Positions 12,775 through 23,256 of a DNA stretch of 64,000 nt are shown here, piece by piece (the stretch's first letter is position 1; each line of letters starts with the position of its first letter). The DNA is from Ceratobasidium sp. AG-K (Eukaryota; Basidiomycota; Agaricomycetes; Cantharellales; Ceratobasidiaceae), in contig JAWNGF010000001.1 of NCBI GenBank assembly GCA_037039685.1, positions 4,340,001 through 4,404,000 on the forward strand, given 5' to 3'. Under the pieces are notes generated by a model. That model saw only the letters and a program-made list of their open reading frames with translations, had not been told where the DNA came from and did not search any database. Made by a program: the position numbers and the translations under genes.

Positions 12775-14619
12775 ATGATCATCTCAAACCCTGGCGGAAG
12801 GCCTTCCGTCGTCCCCTGGGATCACTATAGCGTACGATGTTTTTTCATAAGTAGATTCGGGCCCGGGTTGACCAGTGCCTTTGCCCATCTTGCCTCATGT
12901 CTGGGTCCGCTTCAATTACCGGCATGAGTGTCACATATAATCATCTGACAATTTTTCCCAGTAGCGGTAAGGAGCTGGTTTATTTCATTGGGACGATATA
13001 CGCTACAATAATGCGCCTTCGCCGTTACAGCCATGCGAATACTCTCGGCGACAATACACTTGCTTGGGTCCTCGATACTATCGTTCTGCATTGCCCGTCG
13101 TGTCAGCAAAATTCGATTCTCGTCACTCAGGTCGCTGTCCTGGCCGCGGTGTTGTGTAGTTCTCGTGTTGGTGGATTCTTGGCTGTTTGTTTTTAGTGGT
13201 GGGTTGGCGATATTATTTTCTGCTTATCATAACATTGCTTACTTCTCCCATAGCTGGCGTTCTCATTCACGGTGTCGGAATGTCCTCGTCGATCGACGCG
13301 TGCTCTACGGGCATATTCCTTTGCATTTGGTTGTATGCCGTTAGCAAACTGCTCATCTATTGCTTTTTGATAGAGAAGGTAGGATACATTTTTCTCCCAC
13401 GTGCAACGTCTGAAACTAACATGAACCACAATGTCTAGGTTCGGGCAGTCTGGGGAGCTTCGCAACCGCGCCTGGCGTCCCCTGTGTATATTATATGTTT
13501 GTTAGTAATGCTGCCGGTATGCTCACCTTGTCGTTGGTGGATGCATTGAGCTGATTTCCATACCCAGTTCTTTGCATTCCCAGCTATCCTCGTCGTGGGG
13601 CGTATCGCTTACTTTCGCTCGGATATGGCCTGCGTCCTTGGCCTGAAACCATACTCGTGAGCAAACCGCGAAATGAATAGCAGAAGTACTGATACGTACT
13701 CGCGCCCTGGCCCTGTAGATCAATCTCACTTTTGGTTTATGACTTGTGTATCAACGTCAGCCATTTATGCTACAATTCAGATTTATGCTGATAGAACTCT
13801 TACATATCATCACAGCTATTCCTCAACGGGATGTTTCTCTGGCCGTTGCTCCGTTACCGGCTCACAAACCCTCGAATGCGTGCGGTCGCCCGGCGCACTC
13901 TGTGGTATGTTTCAAACGCATTGCAGCGTGCGGTTGCTAACGTATCCGAACAGGGCAGCAGCAGCGGCTCTCATCACGTCGATCGTCAACGTCGCAGTGT
14001 TGACTATTTTGCATACCGAACTGGGTTGGGTATGCCTTGGAAGTTGCGGCACAGATGTATAGTGTTCAGATTAAGTATAGCTTTCTTATTTACTTACGCT
14101 CCACCTTAGGTTACGCTCAACGCTCTTGTCTTGTTCTGGGTAACTTCTTCCACAGGCCGCATCTCGAATCAAAACCCCACACCACCCAGTCTCACCAACA
14201 TATCCTATTCAACCCAATCCAAGCCGATGGGTGATCCAAATCCTTCCGCATTGACGCTGGCTAGCCCCCCTCTCGCGTTTGTTCCTCCCGGAGAGCGCCC
14301 GCGCCGGGACTCAATTGGCGACGTCATGCTATCGGCTAAGAGCCTAGAAGCCGTTCGTCAGGAGATGTCTCTCGAGGATCTCGCCGCTTCGTCGTCGCGA
14401 CCTCCATCGCGACATGAAGATCGGGCCAAGTCCCCGCGCCTTGTACAAATGTGGCAGAGATTGTCTGGGCTTCCTGCCGAAAAGAAGAAGGAAGTAGAGG
14501 TCCACATCTCCGTTATTACCCAGCACGAATTCGAATTGTGTGATATTGAAGGCCCGGACGATCGGCAGCGGGGCGAAAGCCATTCGCGGCTACCCTCTCC
14601 GAACGAGTGGCGCAAGTGA
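12775..14619 (+). CDS. Seven-helix integral membrane protein (GPCR-like), uncharacterised
   Basis: Exons can be chained from ATG 12775 (MIISNPGGRPSVVPWDHYS). Helices in order: LSATIHLLGSSILSFCIARR; CCVVLVLVDSWLFVFS; GIFLCIWLYAVSKLLIYCFLIEKV; VYIICLLVMLP with FFAFPAILVVGRIAYF; LLVYDLCINLFLNGMFLWPLL; LWAAAAALITSIVNVAVLTILH; and VTLNALVLFWVTS after the strongly conserved-looking GWVCLGSCGTDV. The hydrophilic Ser/Pro-rich cytosolic tail of about 160 residues ends SRLPSPNEWRK. The layout (short N-terminus, seven helices, long tail) resembles a receptor, and I recall similar uncharacterised proteins in other basidiomycetes, but no ligand or G-protein motif (such as DRY) is visible. Six or so introns of 50-60 bases interrupt helices. 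Function unknown. Confidence 0.72.
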
Positions 14620-14829
14620 TTGGTATTCCAAGACATTTTGTTTTATATATGCGCGTTTTGTCATCCGTTTTCTTGATCCCCATACAATACCCATCCCTAC
14701 AGTTGAAAGCACATCATGTAAACATGTTTTAAATTATAACATTCGTTAGTAATCCATAATATATGCACTGTCTAAGTTTTTTCGCTAGAGAAGCTTTGAT
14801 GGCAGAGCTTTGCGTGGGTCGAACAAAAA

Positions 14830-14911
14830 TGACCACCGCAGGGCTCGAACCTGCAATCTCCTGATGGATACAAAGTCGTAGTCAGACGCGATACCATTTC
14901 GCCAGGCGGCC
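14830..14911 (-). tRNA. tRNA-Arg(ACG) with 10-base intron, copy 2
   Basis: This is base-for-base the same as the tRNA at 11930-12011, including the intron after position 37. The 3' flank has a TTTTT pol III terminator, whereas the other copy has TTTT. Flanks otherwise differ, so the copies are separate loci about 2.9 kb apart with the membrane-protein gene between them. Confidence 0.95.
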
Positions 14912-15098
14912 TTGATCATAGATTCCACTAAAGGCCTTCGATCCCTCTAGGTATATGTACAAGTCTATATTGCAAGCTCTAAACGCAATTCATATACGAC
15001 AAGAAAAGGAACAAACGCATACGCAAAACAAATCACATGTACCAATTATTTAAGCAAAAACGAAGCAGTGAACAAACCTATCTCGTACAATGTGTGCT

Positions 15099-17389
15099 CT
15101 AGTACCTGTTGGACGATCTCGACAGCGCAAACACGACAATGATCACCACTCCCAGGAACCCAACGCTCGCGGGCAAGACCATATCCCTTGGCAAAACGCC
15201 AAACACCTTTTCCTCTTCGTGCACGTGCGGGAAAGGGTGGGCCGGTGTACCGACTTCGTGAGCGGGCGTGTCGCCTCCTTTTTCGAGCAGTCGCACCTCT
15301 TCTTGTGCAGCCCTGGTTGCCTCTTGAGCCTTCTTCTCGGCGTCCTTCTGGCCTGCGAGGTCCCAGGCTTTGCCTCCGTGGATATAGACAATTACGCGAT
15401 CGTCCCTAGCTTGTCGTGCAATCCGTACTGCGTCCGCCACATCCGTATCAGAGGTGATCTCGACCGTGTCGCCGTCCGCATCGGTATACGACATGGTAAA
15501 GTCGGATGGATCGGGATGAGGCGCGCTTTCTGGAGCACCTTCGGGCACCTCGAAGAACGGATCGGTTTCGAGCTTGCCGGCGATAATATCCCTCAAGTTC
15601 TCAAAGTTGTCCTGGCGGGCCTGGAAACGGTGTGTGCGTCCACTAGGTGTGCGGAACTTGAAGACATAGGTTCCGTCGTCGATCGGTTCGTGTGCTGGGA
15701 TCCCATCAAGCATAGAGCCGTTGTGATGGTGATGCTGGAGCTCCTCGATAACTGAGGCCGAATCGTTGGGATGAACTTCAGAATGGGGAGAGCGTCCGAC
15801 GCCCAGGCGATTGGGGTCTGGGAAGCCGGCTGAATGGTCGGTAGGCATGTTTGATCCCGATACGGCAGACTCGTTGTCATCGTGGAACGAGTCGAAGAAA
15901 CGGCCCCACATCGGTCCGGATTCCTCGTTCTGGGTTTCTCCATCACCGTTGAACGAATTGATCTGAACCACCAATCAGTCTTCACAAGGACAGCAAATAC
16001 TGACACTAACCTGCTCTAGCGTAGCATAAGTAAGCTTGAGCACGTCGACAATGGCCACAAGCCTTCCATCGTCCTCGACAACGGGCAAGTTCAGGTACCG
16101 TCCAGCTGAAACGGCATCAGCAACCTACACCGCGATTAGCACTAAAATACTCACTATACATCTTCTTGAGCGCATCATGCACCGTCATCGTAGGCTCAGC
16201 AACATCCGGATGAGGGGTCATGACCCGAACAACGCTACATCGGTTGGGATCGAGTCCAGCAGCAATGACACGCAAGACGACGTCCTTGCTGGTAAATATT
16301 CCAACAATCTTGGAGTGACCGCCCGGCTGGCCGGGCTCCATGACGCAGACGGCCGTAGTACGGTTCTCCTTCATGAGCTTGGCGGCTTCGCGAACGCTCG
16401 TACGGGGGCTGACCATCGCGGGATGCGTGCGCGAGTCCATGATCGTCGTGAGATCAGGCAGAGTAGTCTTTTCGCGCAGGGATGCAACATAGGACATCAT
16501 AGCCATTGTCTGTGCGTTCAACCCGTTCCCGAGCTCAGACTGGACGCCTTCGAGTGCAGCGTGGAGCTTTGCCGAGGCGGATGACCCACGCTCGAGCTTG
16601 TCGAGAGCCTCGTGGAAGACCTTGGTAATGTCGAGCAGACCGACAACATTTCCTTCTTCGTTGCATACGGGCTATACGGGTGTAAGGCGGAAGTATCGGA
16701 CAGAACAACCGGCACACACCAAGTGGCGGAATCCGCGCTGAACCATGAGCTGAAGAGCCTCGGTCGCACTCGTGGTATCGCGAGTGACCATCGGCCCGCG
16801 AGTCATGATAGAGCTGACGGGGGTATTTCGGGGGTCGAGTCCTTCGGCAGTGACCTACGACGCAAAAAGATAAGCCGCCATAAAATTTTGATCCATGTGG
16901 ACCTACTCGGAATGCGAGATCCTTGGCGGTAAAGATTCCACTGAGGCCTTCTTCGTCGTCGACAACGAGCACACAGTCGGTGCGTTTGGCGGCACATAGC
17001 TGACTGGCATCCGACACGGTCATTGCCTCGGGCACTGTGAGCGCCGGGCTGGGCCGAAGAGCCGCGACGGTCCCCTTGGCTCCTCCAGCAGCTTTATTCC
17101 CCTTGCGCGACGTCCGCATCCCAGTCGATATCGTCCGTTTGCGAGAAAGCTCGCCTTCTATCTTCTTTCTAATCGCCTGCAGCCAATGTGAGCAAAACCC
17201 CAACTAGATACGACAGCAACCCACCTCGTCGCGCCTGTTCTGCTTTTTGCGCGTATCGGACATGTTGGCTGCGGACAAGTTGCTGGCCATTGAGATTGAA
17301 TGGTGAGGTGACGTTGGGCGCTCCGAATGCGGGCTACCCCGGCTAGGTGAAGACAAGTGCTGAGTAGACAAAGTGGGGATTCGCGACAT
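15099..17389 (-). CDS. CBS-repeat and PB1-domain protein with C-terminal membrane anchor (Mug70-like)
   Basis: Starts MSRIPTLSTQH at 17389; an in-frame ATG at 17416 is possible. Domains in order: a Ser-rich N-terminus with KKQNRRDE and ELSRKRTISTG; CBS pair 1 (ALTVPEAMTVSDASQLCAAK, VLVVDDEEGLSGIFTAKDLA, TPVSSIMTRGP); CBS pair 2 (THPAMVSPRTSVREAAKLM, SKIVGIFTSKDVVLRVIAAG, CSVVRVMTPHPDVAEP, LPVVEDDGRLVAIVDVLKL). A linker leads to a PB1 domain (YVFKFRTPSGRTHRFQAR, FTMSYTDADGDTVEITSD, VIVYIHGG). An Ala/Glu coiled stretch and one hydrophobic C-terminal helix (VLPASVGFLGVVIIVVFAL) end the protein. CBS pairs bind adenine nucleotides and PB1 mediates heterodimerisation. This architecture is that of S. 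pombe Mug70 and related fungal proteins of unknown role. The tail would place it on an internal membrane facing the cytosol. Confidence 0.85.
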
Positions 17390-17500
17390 TCTGCCTAGCA
17401 CTAGTGCAGAGAACACCAGGGTGTGGCGAGATCCGTTTTATTCTGTTTGGAGAATTGAATATCAAATTCCATTATGGATAAATTACACGACATAAAATCG

Positions 17501-20500
17501 TCATTCCAATTCGTCCTCGTCTTCTTCTGCCTCCTCGTCGCTTGCGTCCACCAGGTCACCCTCGTCTGCGCCACCTCCTTTTCCTTCTTGCTTTCTCCAT
17601 AGACTGGCGAGAAACTCGGGCCCGCTCGCGTCTCTCAGGGCTTTATCCTCGCGTACCTTGATGAACCTCGGAAATCTCAGACTCAGGCCTCGATCCGTAG
17701 ACACAAGTCCCTTGGCAGCTTGCGACACGGGCGACAAGGTGATACTGGATGACGAAATGAGCAAGTTCATGACATAATAGGCACAATTACTCACTCGGCT
17801 CCTTTGATTTCCCAAACTTCACTCGGCTTGAACCACGCCTTGGGCACGAGCCCTACATCCTATAAGTACAGTACACATGCTCGGTCGCCTGGCTCACCAT
17901 TTGTGTCTATATTTTCATACGGCGTCTTGGAACATGTCCCTGCCTCTTCGTTGTACCTTTCGTTCAATGCCTATGACAATATTAGCACTGGGCATACAAC
18001 CAAAGATCCGTAGCAAACCTTGTAAAATGCATCTGAAAAGCCACTCATGCACTTGCACACGCCCACAAACTTGTCAACCCGGTGATCCCAGAGACCAAGT
18101 AGAATAGGTGACCACCAGCCCGCTTTGCGTCCAATTCCGTGCCAGCCACCAATAGGCACCAGGTCAAGTGAGTCGCCAAGGCCATCCACGTAATCCTTTT
18201 TGAGCTTCAGCCAGGCCGAGGTGCGTTTATCTACTCGGGTTACCAATGGTGAATTGGAACAGTGCATTAGTTTGCTCACCTGGTTCGTACGTTGCGGGCA
18301 ACGGTTTCTTTCGACCTTTCCCTTTCCCTTTCGTACCAGTTTCTTCGCCCATTTCAAGTACTTCTCCGTTGTCCAATAACTTTAGTCATCGTTCAGTTCC
18401 TCGACCTGGTCGGACTTATTGGAGGCGCACCTTGATCATTAACCCCTCGCACTGGCTCGCGACCGCTCTCTCCCAGAACTCTTCTACAACTTCACGACCG
18501 TCCTCACTCTCCACGCTTTCTACATGCGCAAGCCTCGAGCAAAATGGATCATCGGGGATAAATGGCGGAAAGGTGTCTCGAAGCAATTGTCGACGCTCTC
18601 TAAACGACTTGTCCAGGAGTGACTGCCAAACCGCGAGTTCAGCCAAAGGGGATTGGAGGGACGAGGCATAACTTACCTGGCCGTTTAGATACATCAAATC
18701 AAACGCATACACACATACGATCACCTTGACGTCTTTCAGGCTTACATCCTTTCGCGGTCGATTAGACAATTCCTGGAACGTTCGGAGCGATCCTGTGTGA
18801 GGATCCACGGCAACAACTTCGGCGTCGAGGATGAATGAGTTGAGCGAACCGTTGGATTGTGAGATGAGTGTTTGAGACATGTGTACGATATCTGGGTACT
18901 ATTTGGATAGTTAGTATCGATTGCCTCGGGCGTGTGGCAACTTGCTTTTTGAGTCATATCTTCAAGATGTCGACTGAAAAGCCGAACGGTTACCCCGCCG
19001 CCAGAAGCAGACCTGGATGCATGAATCTGTACACGCTGCCCGTCGTACTTGAACTCGGCTGAAAACGGCAAGTCTCCTAGTCGGTCGTAAATTTCATCAA
19101 GCGACCGGGTAGGCGATCCAAGGGTAGGGTGCAGTGGAATGCCTGTACACAAAGTGAATACAAGTCTAATGGCAACACCATGGCAAACTCACCAACCGTG
19201 AGCTGGACCTTTTCAGCTAGCCCCTCCAGTCCAGACTCGAGTACCGCGTCTACGATGTGACCAAAGTGTGGATGTCGGACGTAGACTTGTTTAACTAACG
19301 CCTCCGCTGCAGTCATTTGTCGTAAGAGCTCTTCGCGCTCGGGGTCGTCTTTGGCTTTAGCCTTGCCCTTTCCTTTGCCCTTGCGTGTCTTCGGCTCCTC
19401 TACTTCTTCATCTGAATCCTTCACTGCATTGACCGTAACTGTGCTTAGTCGTTTGAATTCACCGGTTCCAGTGGGGGGTGTTAACACCAACGTCCGCCCG
19501 AGCGCGGTTAGAATCGTCGTCCGCACCGCGCCCACTCTCAAGTTCAAGCTCAACGTTCGAACCAGATATCGCACCTCTTCGCCTCTTGCAGCGACCAGCA
19601 GTTTTTCTATAATCGCTTGCTTGGTTTTGGCTGATGCTTGGCCTTTGAGTGCACTTATCTTCAATAGTTGAGCGTATGTCGAGGCAAGTTGGAGGGGTGG
19701 GACGGGACGAAGTGTACGTAATGAGGATTTGGCCGCGAATGCGACGTCACCCGGGTCTCCTAATCGTACGTCAACCGGTTAGAGAACATGCGCTTTAAAC
19801 ATTGATAGTTGGAAACGCACCAAGTTTGTGGGACATTGTTCGCAATGCCCCAGCTGACATGCCACTAACGCTCTGGATAGCCTTTGCCACGATACTCGGA
19901 CCGACATTCAACTCGACACCCTCGTAGCTCGGTGCAAGGCAGTTACTGAATATATATAACGCAGGCAGAAGTGATCTACGTCCATCGTAGTGGATGAGCA
20001 AGCGGAGAGTGTTGACAAGGGTGTTTATGATGGTGATTCGCGAACGGGTGGAAGAGAGTGTCACAAGTGCATGAACAAGGAATGCATAGGGTGCTGGCTG
20101 GGAAGTATCCCAAGGACAAGTGGCGAGAGAGAAGCTAGGTGGGTCTTCAGAAAAGTCAGGAATGGATAGAAGTGGGTTAGCACCAGGGCCAACGGGTTTG
20201 ACAGGCACGGGCGAGGTTGCTTTAGAGGCTGAGAGGTTGGTTGGCTCTAAAAGAGACGGCCCAGTCGAGGGGGATATCCGAGTCGCAGACCTAGATACCG
20301 CTACCGTTGATTTAGAAGCGTCATCATCAGAGTCGTCCAAACTCAGGTCAATAACCACAGTTTCGAGTTCAACTTTCGGAGCAACTGGCTTGACATCGAA
20401 CGATGAAGAAGTAAAAAACGAGTGGATGTTCTGTTGATTGCTAGGAGTAGTTTTCGTCCTTTTTAGCTTTGAAGACGAAGAGAGTGCTGGGGGTGGCCTT

Positions 20501-20508
20501 TTTGGCAT
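17501..20508 (-). CDS. CDC9: DNA ligase I (ATP-dependent)
   Basis: Starts MPKRPPPALSSSSKLKRTK with a basic N-terminus. A PIP box follows (QQNIHSFF, about residues 25-32) for binding PCNA, then an acidic disordered linker. The N-terminal DNA-binding domain includes NTLVNTLRLLIHYDG and ANTKQAII-like AKTKQAIIEKLL, LVRTLSLNLRVGAVRTTI. The catalytic core has the adenylation lysine in AEFKYDGQRVQIH, then RLFSRHLEDMT, SFILDAEVVAVD, LMYLNGQ and CEGLMIK. The OB fold has TSAWLKLKKDYVDGLGDSLDLVPIGG and GLSLRFPRFIKVREDKA. The C-terminus is strongly acidic (DASDEEAEEDEDELE). The enzyme seals Okazaki fragments and repair nicks. A KGKGKGKAKAK insert lies between DBD elements. Several introns of about 50 bases. 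Confidence 0.95.
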
Positions 20509-21854
20509 CGGATTAAGGTGGTCAAGGTCGGGTGGTGTGGTGGCTGTCCACCGAAGATAACGTCCGATCGTTGGGCCAGGTAATCAGCGATCGAACAAGA
20601 ACTTCTCAAACAGGGTCAAGTTACGTCACGAACGCAGTCATCATTGGCTTGGAAGTTAGGGAAGCGCATACACCCCGACCCCCAAGAGTACATTCAACCC
20701 CCCTGGCTAGTGTCGACTCTGGGTAAAATTTAGCAACGGTAAAATCGTGGATAGGGTAGTGGTCGGGAGCAATGCGACTGTGGCTATGGCGCTCAGAACA
20801 TGCTTAACACAAATTGACCATGTACTCGTTGAGTCAAAATGGTATAAATTGGTTGAACAAAGCATCATACGATGTGAATTGTCCTCTAAGTGCAATCATT
20901 ATTTTAAGTATCACAATTTACAGTCTGCTAGTTGCCAACAATAACGTACTTTAGACAGAAGGTCACCGACGCTTGACAACGTCCACGAGCTCAACGACCG
21001 CCCGAACACCGAACGCCGAACACCAACCACGTCAGCATTTCCGAAGCGCAAATACGACAGCATTCACGAAAGTCATGACCACCACGAGACCAACACGCGG
21101 TTCCGACAAGCCCAAAACGACCGCGTGTTGGTTTGGGCGCGCTCCTTGGCTTCCGCCACAGGTGCTGGCTGCAACTAGGGGCGAACCATGACACAAGCTT
21201 CGGAACAACGGCCTCTCAGACTTTGAGCTATGCAGATTCAACGACAAACTCATCGGGCTGATCGCGACGATGATGCATTGCAAGGCTCCAAGCCGACTGA
21301 GTGTAGACGCTGTGTGTGCGTATGGATACGTCGCGTAGATGATGCATGCGATAGCTGGTTTGACGCACCGGTTATGGTCGGTAGAAATGTCCATTGCTAG
21401 ACATTCTTCCGTTGTACAATCTAGTTATCTTCTCCCAATTGATGTATGGCTTTTGTATGACCTAGGGCTATCTATTGCAACATTGTTTAAAGCAATACAC
21501 CACCTGTCCGTCTTTCCTCAATGGAATTATTGACCAAGCGTAACCTGATTTTTTGAGTGATTCCGGTGATTTGGGTGATTTGAGAGTGTTTGGGGTCTGA
21601 TTTCCATGTGATTCAAATCTAAGGTCTGGTTTTGCAAAGCTATTTTAATTCATGCTCATGATGTTTTGAAGGACTTTAAATCAAAGAGCTTCATCCCTAA
21701 GCACCATAAAACTCAAATTTGAAACAGAGACTTTGCCTTATGGTGATGTGAAGGGATCTTAAATACATGAATCACTTGAAAACGCTTTGTTGATCCTTGC
21801 TTGATGTACGTGTGAGACCTTTCGAAGAGCTTTAGCGCCGCGCGCTTTTCTCGT

Positions 21855-22135
21855 TGTATGCGCGCCCGCATGCTTACCTCCCGCCCGCAGGCACCATTCG
21901 CGGCTCGCCAGCCGTTCATCACCGCCGCGTTCGGTCACTTTCCGTATTTGCTCAGGTGAGACGCTTCTCCCAGTCGACCAGGACGCTTCCTGACGTCCGA
22001 ACCCTTCGCGCAGATCGTCATCTATCCCAATGCGATATTGCCATTAAGCGCACGGTCCGTGCATGATGCTTTTTGGCAGTTGGGACCTCGAATTGGGATG
22101 ACTGGCGGTATGTGTCTGTTTGTCGCATACAAACA
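21855..22135. repeat. Dispersed repeat family, copy A
   Basis: This aligns collinearly with 32712-32954. Shared blocks are spaced the same in both: GCGCGC..GCATG.TT, CTCGCCAGCCGTTC / CTCGCTAGCCATTC, GGTGAGACG, CCAGGACGCTT / CCAGGGCGCTT, CATCTA, AAGCGCACGGT and CTGTTTGTCGCATACAAACA. Overall divergence is high, but the last two blocks are perfect. The final block is a hairpin (TGTTTGT-CGCAT-ACAAACA at 22117-22135). No open frame or tRNA promoter boxes were recognised, so it may be a solo LTR, a SINE-like element or a structured RNA. Confidence 0.6.
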
Positions 22136-22168
22136 CCGACTCACCGACGCACATAGAAAAATGAAGGG

Positions 22169-22189
22169 GGGGCATTTCTCGAATGCCCC
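22169..22189. other. Perfect 8-bp GC-rich hairpin
   Basis: GGGGCATT, loop TCTCG, AATGCCCC, 34 bases downstream of the repeat's conserved TGTTTGT hairpin. No T run follows, so it is not an obvious pol III terminator. It is not conserved in the second repeat copy. Confidence 0.4.
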
Positions 22190-22655
22190 GCTCGCCCGCT
22201 GGCGTTCGTTTCATTTTTCTCGCGTTACCCGCCTCTCCTCTCCCTAGGTTATTTGTCTCCGTCTTTTCTGTGCTTTTCGGACACTTCCTAGTGTTTTTAT
22301 CTTTTTCGTAGTTATCGCTTTTGGAGAACCGCCTTTTCGGATGCTTTCCTCTTATGCTCGGACCCAAAAACGGTGACGCTTCACCTTCAAGCCTTTTCCT
22401 CACGGCCCATTTTCAGATTCGATATTTTCTGTTGGACTTTTATCTTTTGTTTATAGCTACTGCTCGATGTCCTCGCTGCTGCCTCTTTTTCGTTCACGCT
22501 TTGATGTATTTGTAGTACGCGCTCGGATGGCCCACCCACCCTCGCGCTTTGCTCGTGTTTCGACCAATCTCACTCCGTTTCCATTGGGCGGCCGCTTCGC
22601 GGCTCGCCCGGCTCCGCTATTTCCCGTGTGATCACATAAGCCAGGTCAGGACCTC

Positions 22656-22738
22656 GTTTGTTTCCTCGTCGTTTATTTTTCCGTAGTTTGTTTCCTCGTC
22701 GTTTATTTTCCCGTAGTTTGTTTCCTCGTTGTTCATCG
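22656..22738. repeat. 30-base tandem repeat, about 2.8 copies
   Basis: Units at 22656-22685 and 22686-22715 differ at one base; a third, partial and more diverged unit follows to about 22738. The core is GTTTGTTTCCTCGTCGTTTA followed by TTTTYCCGTA. The repeat is noncoding; on the minus strand it would read as a Lys/Arg/Asn repeat without a supported gene. Confidence 0.8.
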
Positions 22739-23256
22739 AGCACGGGTTGATGTACCTCGAATACACGAGGACTCGTCCTAATTAAAGTTCGCGCGCCTTG
22801 TAACATATTGAAACAAGTGTTGGCAACCAAGATGGTCAATGAATCGGGTGGCTTGACTGGCGATTGGGAATGATAGGGCATAAAAAGACACTTAGATCAT
22901 GGCATATGTATTTTTGTGACCTTAGTACCAGAAGAAAAATACAATACGAACGGGAACAAACGATTTATTGGGTGAATGCATATAACAATAACCACAGCAG
23001 TTTTGGTAACGTAATGACACAGACTTACTGGAGGACACAACCGCTACGTCTTCCAGTGAGAATCGAGATGTTCTGTAGGATGAGCGTTGAGAGTTGAAGG
23101 TGGCGTTTAAGGGGATAAAACGCATTCCTGTGCTTGGGGACATGGGGAGTGCTGGCACGCTTTGCTCTCCTATATCAACCCCTCTCCACAATCGCCGCAC
23201 ATTGCCCCTTTCAACCCAAACACCCACGCACCAGCGGGTTAGGCTTACAAGTAGTT

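Larger units (their letters stand above)
20509..23256. other. Gene-poor 2.7 kb interval
   Basis: No exon with family resemblance was found on either strand. The left part (20.5-21.5 kb) is featureless with short random frames. From about 21.54 kb composition changes, with G/T-rich imperfect GATTTGGGTGATTTGAG-like runs. A dispersed repeat copy (21855-22135), a GC hairpin (22169-22189) and a 30-base tandem repeat (22656-22738) follow. It looks like decayed repeat or transposon DNA. Confidence 0.5.

Noticed and set aside
21032..21394. Overlapping frames on both strands at 21.0-21.4 kb
   Set aside because: Neither strand shows conserved-looking segments, and the codon pattern does not resemble neighbouring genes.
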